Shown: positions 47,501 to 57,486 of the stretch, piece by piece
Numbering within the stretch: the first letter of the stretch is position 1
How the letters are laid out: every line of letters starts with the position of its first letter
NCBI GenBank assembly: GCA_030142905.1
Contig: JASJOG010000411.1
Span: 81,001 to 145,000 of the forward strand
DNA: 64,000 nt
Origin: Heliopora coerulea
Lineage: Eukaryota > Cnidaria > Anthozoa > Scleralcyonacea > Helioporidae
Direction of reading: 5' to 3'
Program-made: the position numbers and the translations under genes
The notes under the pieces: generated by a model
Database searches by the model: none
What the model saw: the letters and a program-made list of their open reading frames with translations, nothing else
Told to the model about the DNA's origin: nothing

Positions 47501-48802
47501 ATTTATACGAAATATTTGCCTAAGAAAAATTTACAAACGCCCCATTAACGTCTTTTCCCAGTTACTATAAATGTTCTCGTTATACAACTGTGGGTTTCTA
47601 ACAATTATTATATCTCTTAGTTTAATGAAAAGAGCCCCATTTATCGTTTGAAATATATGGCCAGCTCTAAAATCCAATCTCGATGACTAGTTCACAGTTA
47701 TTAAGGAATTGACAATGTTCAAGTCAGTGGGTCGGTTCACTGCAATTTATTATTAAAGATGTTATTGTTTTCGAAATTCTTATGCGAATATTGATAAGGC
47801 AACGAACATTGAGGAAATTCCCCCTTCAGTTCGTTTCAAATGTTAAAGTCAAAAATATTACTGTCCTTCCAACCGAACAGGCAAAACTTGTGCTGTTCTA
47901 ACGCTATGGTATTACTGATAATAAAATACTTTTAATCAAACCTACGGAGTTGTTTTAAAACGGAAATGTTGAAAATAGCTTTTGTTATGATTCGGCATTT
48001 AGGGGGCCGTTCACACTGAGATCGATCTAACTTGAATCGATCTGAGACCGATCTGAAGTCGATCTCAGTTCACTTCGTGAAGGCGTTTACACTCGTTTAG
48101 ATCGATCTCAGTTCGCATTCAAGTGTTCACACTCGGATCGATCGAATACGCTAGTGTGAACGGCCCCAAAGACCTATCACGAAAATGTAGGTCATAGTAT
48201 ATCAAATAAATTTACAAGAAGTCTCATCCAATTTTACCTCCCTGACTTCGAGGTGCTTCAACGTTGCGCTAGATACTTTAAATGAAGGCAGTGCATTCAA
48301 CTTTTACGAGCGAAATAGGATTTACAGATTGTTTTCAGCATGCCACGCGCTTGCATAGCGCCCTACACATCTTTTCAGTGTTGGTTTGGTTGTTATAACA
48401 TCGTTTGCAAAACGAAATCATCAATCGAGATATTTTTCAGCAGTTTTAGTCGTAATTGTGTGAACATACATACATAAATACACAAAGATACGTACTTCAT
48501 TTAAATACGCTAGCTTCAACAACATTTTGCTGATTTCAACGAGGGGCGTACATTTAACTAATCAATTAATATTAGTAAACCTAAGTCTAATAATAAAGTA
48601 GTGAACGTACATATAAGTTTGCAGAATGGATATATTACAGAAAGAAATCTCAAAATATAGTTTCAATTTCGCCTTATATTTGGCCGTATAAGCCTTTTAA
48701 AAGAACTCAGTGATTCTGCTTGTTTTGATTATATTGATAAATTATTCCAAAGCATGAACAGGGTAAATAAAGAAAAAACAGAAAATGATCTTAATAATTT
48801 TT

Positions 48803-48838
<36 letters not shown>

Positions 48839-51800
48839 TTTAATAGATTTTTTATAAGCACTATCTTTAATTTTTTTCTACCAGAAGATACTTATTTTCT
48901 AAATATAGACGATTGTGGGTTGTTTTAGTCTTATTCAACACCAAATTCTTCCCAATTACTGTAAAGAGGAATCATTCAAAATTTCTTTCTATGTTTCAGA
49001 TTGTTGTTGTGCCAGATGCGGATACCGCTAAAAATATCCCTCCTGTACCTGGACTAATTGCATACCACAAGGACAACAAAGAACTTTATCTAAGAGGAAA
49101 TAAAACGTGGAACGTGCTAGCTCAAGAAAAGAAGGTACAGTAAAGATAAAATCAACATCTTGACTGTGGCAGAAAATGAAAACAAAGGTTTGCCTTCGTG
49201 TCCTCATTAAAAGGTACACAGGAAAATGTTGAACAATTCTTCTGGCGTATGACGTACTACACCTTTTGCTGTTCATTATCAGAAAATATACTATTATTAA
49301 CGCCAACCTCAAACTCGTTAACGGAAAAATACATTCATTTTATTCAATCGACATTCACTAGCGTAGATATGAAACCGTTTGCATCGAAGAGCATTCTATA
49401 GCGTCAACAGACAACCATTAACGCCATTCTCCTATACTTTAGGGACAACAAAATTTCAATTAGACAAGATATTTCGCTTGCGTGACTGAAATTTTATCCC
49501 TAATGTAGAGTAGAATGGTGTTAGCGGTCGTCTGTTGGCGCTATGGGATGCACTTTGATGATAATGGTTGCGTGTTTATGCTAATGAATGTCGATTGAAT
49601 AAAATGAATGTATTTTTCTGTTAATGAATTTGAGGTTGACGTTAATAATAGTATATTTTCTGGTAATGAACAGCAAAAGGTGTAGTAGTACTATGAGCTA
49701 TTGTTGCATGGTTTAGCTTCTTTGTGAACGTTGATTGGTTTCCTGAGCGATCAGGATCCTACGATGTTGGTCTCGCGTAGTACGTACGCTTTTATTCGAA
49801 ATTCGTGAGTTTTGATGGGAAAATTTCTGAGGTATTTTTAATGATAATTAAGAAGGAAAGGTTTTAACTTTGAAAAAATCTTCGGAATAAAATGTAGTCG
49901 AACTCTAGCACTGCTTTGTTTTAAAGCTGACATTACAAAAGGAGGACAAATGAGTGTTTAACTGGTGAAAACGTGGAACTAAACGAATAAGTTACAAAGT
50001 AAGGTAAACAGAAACATCCAACGTCCAGATGAAAACGCGGTTAAAAACGGAAAGAAGATCAATCAAAACTGTAACAAATTATTTATTAACTTAGTTTGCT
50101 GGTTCCGTACGGAGGAATTTTTGCCCTGGGTTTTTTCGCGCAGATTACAACACATTGTCCCCCGATGTACACGATCATCTGAAGCATATGTATTCCCATA
50201 CAACCGAGCAAATAAGGTTCATAAATCTTTGTTATTTTGTGAATTTTGAAGAGTGATATCAGTCTTGTGTAAAGCTTCCTGTGCCACATAATACCTATAG
50301 TTGGTGATTTTTAAACTTCGTGGCATTACACCTCATGTACCATATAAAGGGGCCCAACAAGGATTTCTTGAATGGAGACAAACAAAAGAATTTTTTCTTT
50401 TAAGATATCCCACAACGCTCTACAAATGCATCTACTCACCTAAGTATTGCAAAAAGGACTCAATTTTCTTGAAAAACTGAGATGAGTTTTTTTAGGACAA
50501 AGAATTTCTCCCATTAATGGTAAAGGAACTTCCCCCATTGCACTCCTTCGGTTTCACTTCTGAGTATCACAATGCAATTCACCCCCTCCCCCTTAGTTTG
50601 GTTTAGCCATATCCGCAATGCAATTGATATTTGACTTGTTTTTAAAAAGTATCAAAAATCTCAACCGGTCGACAATTTCAGAAAAAAAGTCAAAAAAAGA
50701 ACTCAATTCCGTGAAAAAATGAAGCCTCTTAAAAACCCAAAATACTTATTTCCAGTTTGACATATGTTTTAGCTCGCACTAAACAGTATATTTTACTTAC
50801 CAACGGCAATGTTTGACGAAATCAAAAAAACGTGTAGAAAGTACGACTTCTTTCTTCAAGACTACTTCCAAAACCGACTGAAATTCCCTCAACTTTCATC
50901 ATCAAGGTATTTCTCAACCATATTGCCTTGAAATAATATATCATGTGTACTTCACGTCCAATTTTTTGCCTGTAGATCAACCGAGCACAAATACTGTGCG
51001 TGCGTGTATCTATTTTTGAGAAAATATCAAACGTATTCAGTTTGCATAAATAACGGAGACTTGATTGGAATTTAATACTAAACATAGTCCTAAGTAGGGA
51101 ATTTAAGGCTAATTAAGGTTGTAGGAAGAAGTTTACGATTTGTATTAGATAGTTGAACTGTTAAGTTCTTTGACGTCAGCAGTATTTAGTGATGAACTAG
51201 TGTCGATAAATGTAATTTGAGATCATCGTGAAGGTGAGGTGTGTGACGGCGCATGAGATAGGATTTGATTAATATAGTTGCGACTAGTGTGACTAAGAGA
51301 GCGAAGTCAGATACGAGAAAGGTTTGACACAAACTGTGGAATACGATAATAAAAGTTTGGAGCAAACTGTTGTATATTGTTTTGGTATTCTTACACTGGC
51401 AACAAAGAACCTGTAAAGCACGAGGTAACATTTGCTCCCATGGATCTTGTATTGAAGTCTGACATTCTGTCGGTTCTTCATTGCGGGCCGAAAATTTACA
51501 CAATATCTGGCGAAGTGTCTGATCAGAATCAGAACGTTCAAACTTTAGTATTTCCGATAATACAGAAACTAAAGATTTTCTCATTAAATTCCTTTGATTC
51601 ATAATGTTTATTCTGGTTTTATCTAAAAGGTGACGAACCTGTTCGATCGACTTGAAAAACAACTTGAAGACATTAACCAAACTCTACAGAACTACGTGTC
51701 ATATGGTATGAATTTCGTTTGGTTTAATGAAATAATATTGTTTTGTTAGGTTAAAAATATTAGCAACAGATTCCATTAAACGGCTTGAAAAGGGAGCTTT

Positions 51801-54800
51801 CGAAAATAATTACCATGATTCGTAAGCATGTATTGTAGTAAACGTAAGGTAACAGAAGTACGACTGACGGATGAGATTGGGGACAAAACGCAATGCGGGC
51901 ATGATTCATGTAAATTTGTCGAACAGTTTAGTTTTCTCTTTCATTCATAAAGAATCGTTAACTCATTTCCGTCAACAAATTTCCTTAACCTATCGTCACT
52001 GCGAATATTATACTCAACTGTAATATTTTAAACAAGATATGAGCGCAGTAAAAGGTGACAATGTGAATTTGGACGAAAATACTCGGCTCTTAACTTTTGA
52101 AGGACGATCTAAATGGAACGGGGAGGGGGAAGCATGCAAGAAAGTGGTGCAGGTCGCTGGTAAATTGTCGCGGGTCGCCAGTAGTTTGTCGTGGTTAATT
52201 TTGTCTTCACACTTTCGAAATTCGCTGATTGTTTGACGATTTCATCATCCCAACAATAAGTGGATGACTGGGAGAGAAAGCAAATACGAGATTTAATCGG
52301 CAAAAAGAAATAATCGGAAACGAAGACGGGTTAACGTAGCAACGAACGTACTGAAAGTAAAACTTGAATTTACAGAGAAACGTAACTTGCATACTCTAAG
52401 CTGCACGCTCAACACAATAACAGTGAAATATTCAGATCAATTATAACAAGGAGAGCTTTAGCAGATGAAATGAACTTCATCTTAAAGAATCTTGCCTAAC
52501 GTCATATCCAGGTGAGCCTTGCAAGTACGTGGACACTGGGAGTACGTTGGGTGTATGTTGTACTGGAATTTTTGATAGAAATCTTTGTAAAAATTTGGAA
52601 ACGAAAACATCACCTCAGAGATTGCTTAAAATCAAGCCCAGGAAGACACAGAAGCAACACTGAACACAACACACCATGCAAGCAGGTTAACGTTATTTTA
52701 TTCAAAAATCGTAAGCACGTTGATAACTCCGACGATTTGTCCTTGATTTTTTTTCCTTGAGATATTGTTGATCAGTGGACTTTCACATCCTGAATATAGC
52801 GTCTTCAGATTTGACTGTGATTTACAGGATACAAAATACCGCCAAAAGTTGTAAAAGAATGGAAGAGTCTGGAAGACTTTTAAAATAACCCGCGCCAATC
52901 TACCCGCGACTAGACACATTTACCCGCTACCTGCTTCCCGCTTCCCGCTTTACTTATATACCCGAAGAATAACTAACTTTTAAAATCAACAAAGGAATAA
53001 AAAAAAAATAAGAAAAATTAAAAAAAAAGTAAACTGGTAAGTGGCAAAGGAAACGATATTTCTTCTAACTTTGTGCTCAACGAACTTTAAATTTGTGCTA
53101 AGCGAACATATTCATTTATCTAATTCCCGTTGAAAATTTTTTGGCTGTATACATATGTAGATATGTATGTTTGTGTTTATGTCGATGTGTATGTATGTAT
53201 CGAGATATCTATATATATTTAATAAAATGATGAGGTTGTTATCCGGTCTGTACGCAAAATGACCCGCGTTGATTAGCTGCCTTGCCATGCGATAAGTTTT
53301 TCGTGTAGAATGGCGCGTAATGGTGCGAGAATTCAGCAGTCGATTACAAGACAGATGAATCAGATTTAGGTATGTACGTTTCATTAAGGATTCACAACAA
53401 AAGCTGAAAACAAGACGAACAGCATTAAAAAAACCCCCCTAAAATCGCAGGGTGAAAGCAAACAATTAAATTTCAAATGCGTTCTCGCACAACAATAAGA
53501 GCGTTAAAATCGATGAAGGGAGGAATCAAAAGCTATGAGGTAAATTCCTTGTTAACCTCGTTGATTCGGTCTGTACGGGAAAGTATTTACTATTGGGGTT
53601 TTCTACAGACCACGCTCCTCCATCGCTCGGTGAATATGAAAATCTCAGTCAAATACTTTCTCGTGCAGATGTATATGAAAGACAAAGCACTAAACAGGGG
53701 AACTTGGCAATCTGGTCATTTGCTGCAGAAAACGCACCATAACTCTTTGAATTCTTTTAACTCAGTTTTTCTGGATTTAGAAAAATTAAATTAAATTGCA
53801 ATATTCTAGTGGCGGATAAAGGGGGACTCTATGGGATCTGAATTCTCACCTTTTAGGAAAGCTCACAAATACATGAGCGTTTAGTCAAAAGAAATAAAGT
53901 CATAAAATATGTGCAGTTGTGTTATGTATTAGTACTGGTAATAGCATATATTGGCATAGTAAATAGCATGGTTTCGAGTGCAATTTGGGAACAAACGCAC
54001 GAGTGAGTTCTTCCAAGACTATCCAAATAGCACGAGTCCAAAGGATGAGTGTTATTTGAAGTCTTTGAAAAACTCCCAAGTCGGTGTTCTTCCAAATTGC
54101 ACGATAAGTCTTGGTATTACCTATTATTAACATACATGAACAAAGCAATCTAATGTCAAAATGGTAATTCACAGCAAATTACTGTATTAACTTGTTACTG
54201 TACTCTGTTATCTTGAAATTGCAATGCTCTTAGCCAATCAGAATCGAGAATTTTTTTCACGTACATTATTACATAAATTATAGCTCGTTATATAAATACT
54301 ACTTGGTAAAATAAACGAGATTTTCCATGTAAGTTGCCTCAAATTTACTAAAACACAAGTGAAAGCCATTTCATAGATGTTACGTAGCTGTCGGTGGTAC
54401 TTAAGTTTTCCAAGACCAAAAGAAGCTATTTGAGGTCCACTTGGACTCCGATCTTCTTCAAATTCTGGATGTCCACCCATATGTATGTGTTATTTGGTCT
54501 TATTATTTCATAAAAAGACAACATCTTCCTCATCCTGAAAGGTTTCCAAATCTTACAGGCGATCTCTCCAACTCGATCATCCTGAACAGAGGACAAAATT
54601 ACGTATCACAGCTTAAGGTTTGGCTTCCTGTAAAGTTTCCGTGGAGTCTTTGTTACCGAGCAACTTCTCATGGTTGGCGAGCATCTGATTTCCATTCACG
54701 ATGTGATAACAAGGGTCCGACAGTAACGATTATTCGTGTTGGGAGTTATGTCTTTGGTGGATATACAGATAAGTCATGGGGAGGTAAGGCAATACTATTC

Positions 54801-57436
54801 TTCTTATGAATTCCATGATTTCGTCTCGAGAACATAACAAGGCAAAGACAGGAGGTTTTCTCAATCGACTTCTCGTAATCCACTCAGGACCACTCCGACG
54901 GAAAATTTTTGATATTCGGAGTTTAGACAACATATTTTTTTATATTTCTAACGCTCTGTACAAAACAGATTGTCCCAAAGAGAATCTTCTGTGTCATAAA
55001 GATATCTGTACACACTTATTTTAGACGTAAAATTTAACAGACAAAGCGAAAGCTTTTTAAAAAGATCTCGTGGTACTGGCGTTTTGTAATTATAAAAACG
55101 CATTTTACTTAAAGTGATCTATCAGTGACATTTCATAGAAACAGGTACTAGATTTTTTGTGCGCTGTTGCCTTTAAAAGGCAGACAAAATCAATGATAAG
55201 CAAGGTCAACCCCCGAACCCCTTTAATGAACCACAAGGTTGTAATTGCTAATACGTCTTGCAATGCACAGCGCGTGAGACGGTCAGAAAAATTCATCTGC
55301 TGACTGCGGGAAACGAGATTCCACAACCACACCTTCTGACCACTAGCTTTTTAGACCGACTTCGAAAATATTTGCTTGGGGTGTGAGGGCACCCCGTCTA
55401 TAATGCACTTCTAGTTAAGCTAGATGTTGAAAAATAAAAAAGGCAATCTCAATATTACAGAAAAAAACATATGTTGAATCTTTTAGAAGTGACAATTTGA
55501 ATACTTGGGCAAAGTTTTTTTGCCAGGATTTCGGTACACTCTTGACAGTGGTGCAACAAGGTTTCTTGGAGGGTCAGGAGTCAGTTACCTGGAAGGTCAC
55601 ATCCGGTCCCCAACCACAATGAAAGCTGGGTGGTAAAAAAACCTCCTTCCCATGACAGAAGACTATTAATGTAAGAAAAGAATACTGAGCACACAGTGAT
55701 AAATAAGGTAAAAACTTAAAATGTTTGTAACTGCCGTGACTGATCTCAAAGAATTCCGAATAAGGTCTATGAAAATATTAGAGGAGTTGCTAGCCAGAAA
55801 AGACATACAAGAGTATTGAAGGAAATGGTTTTTACGACTTTGAAGTTTTGAGAGGATTGGTCGACGCATTTCTGACGATATTTCTCTTGATGTAATTGTG
55901 GTAGCTTGGTAGTTATAATGTTCTTAATACGCACGCTCTCAAGCTATTTTCTCAGAAAAACTTTCTGAGTCCCCTGACGGGAATCAAACCCGTAACCTTC
56001 TGATCGTCGGTGAGAGAGCATCTCATCGGCGATCAGGAGGTTACGATTTGACTCCCGTCAGGGACTCAGAAAGTTTTTCCAAGAGAATAGCCTGAGAGCA
56101 TGCTTATTGAGGATATTTCTCTTAATAAGTTGTAGGAAAAATCTTGACATATTATACTGGTAGAATATGTGTGTAACTCAATTGAGCAAGAAAAGACCTC
56201 TCTCTCCCTGTCTTTATCTCAGTCAAAATATCAAAAAAGTTGACGGGCGAAAATAATTTGAACGTAATTATAACGTCAGAAAGTTTGCGTAGGCGCCCTA
56301 ATTCTTTTCTTTTGGTCAGGGCTGTTGCACCTTTTTATCCTTTGCCTAAAATCTCGTACTTTCATTCTCGCCCTTCACGTCTGACAGGTTACACTAAAAT
56401 ACCTAATTATTTACATTGGTCTTGGTAACATCACCTAACTCTCATTGTCGTTCCAAAACAGAACACCTCCTCTTTACTTTACAAGAAAATTATTTAATCA
56501 AAATGTCTATCAAAAGTTTACTCCGATCAAGATGCGTATCAGATGTTCACTATAAGCTGTATATTCAATGTTCACTCGAGCGCATTCGAGCAACAATAAC
56601 TGAGTGTTAGCTGTTCACAAGTTAAATTAGTGTCAGTCACATACTTAAGAATCGACCGACAGTCTTCTGCATTCTCATGCATGTTTGGAAATGGACCATG
56701 TGTCCTCGTCTTCCCCGTCACACCCATGCGTTCTTTCTCTGCCTGTCGTTTATCGATGATGTTTCTTAAAGTAAGATACATTTGCCATTATCGAATAATT
56801 CATTCTTCCTACACGTGGTTAGCATTTGCCTGTTAACTTTGGTGGCTGTCAAAGGTTTTGGATCTAATCTTGTCGTAAACTTGGTTGTCCATTGCTTTTT
56901 ATCTTGATTTTGTCTGTGCAAATCCCCGCAGTTGATCGCGTCCTCTTTAATCAGAGATCGTACGTCGTTTTTTATGTCCAGATTGATTAATAGTTGGGCT
57001 GGTACCACGATCGTGGTGCTGTGCGGTGTAGTATGGTACGATAACAGAAAACGTCAAAGTCTTTCCTTGCTTTTTAACCTTCCAGATTTGCTGATTTGAT
57101 GGGTTTATTGAAAACCTTCACAAATTTTTCAACGTTCCATTTGCCGAAGCCAGTCGTAGTTTTATAACGCAAATCCTTCGTTTTTTCTCTGACTAATTAA
57201 TAATTACGAGGAAAAAATAACAAGATTGTAGTTTGAAAATGCCTTAGTTAGCATTAAACTTTGACAATTTGAAACCCGATTTTCTCTTTATATACGGCTT
57301 CTTTCGAGAAGCCATATCATACACTTAAAAGTCATTTTTTCTCTGATTTCCAAACACCTTGAAAATGGTAAAAACACTCAGCTATCACCTTTTTCAACCG
57401 ATCTTTTGGCGTTTGGGAAAAGATCAAACACTCCTC

Positions 57437-57486
<50 letters not shown>

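Noticed and set aside
51186..51680. 164-codon minus-strand open frame
   Set aside because: No recognisable motif, runs antisense over a well-supported exon (51630-51705), and copy 1 lacks about half of the sequence.
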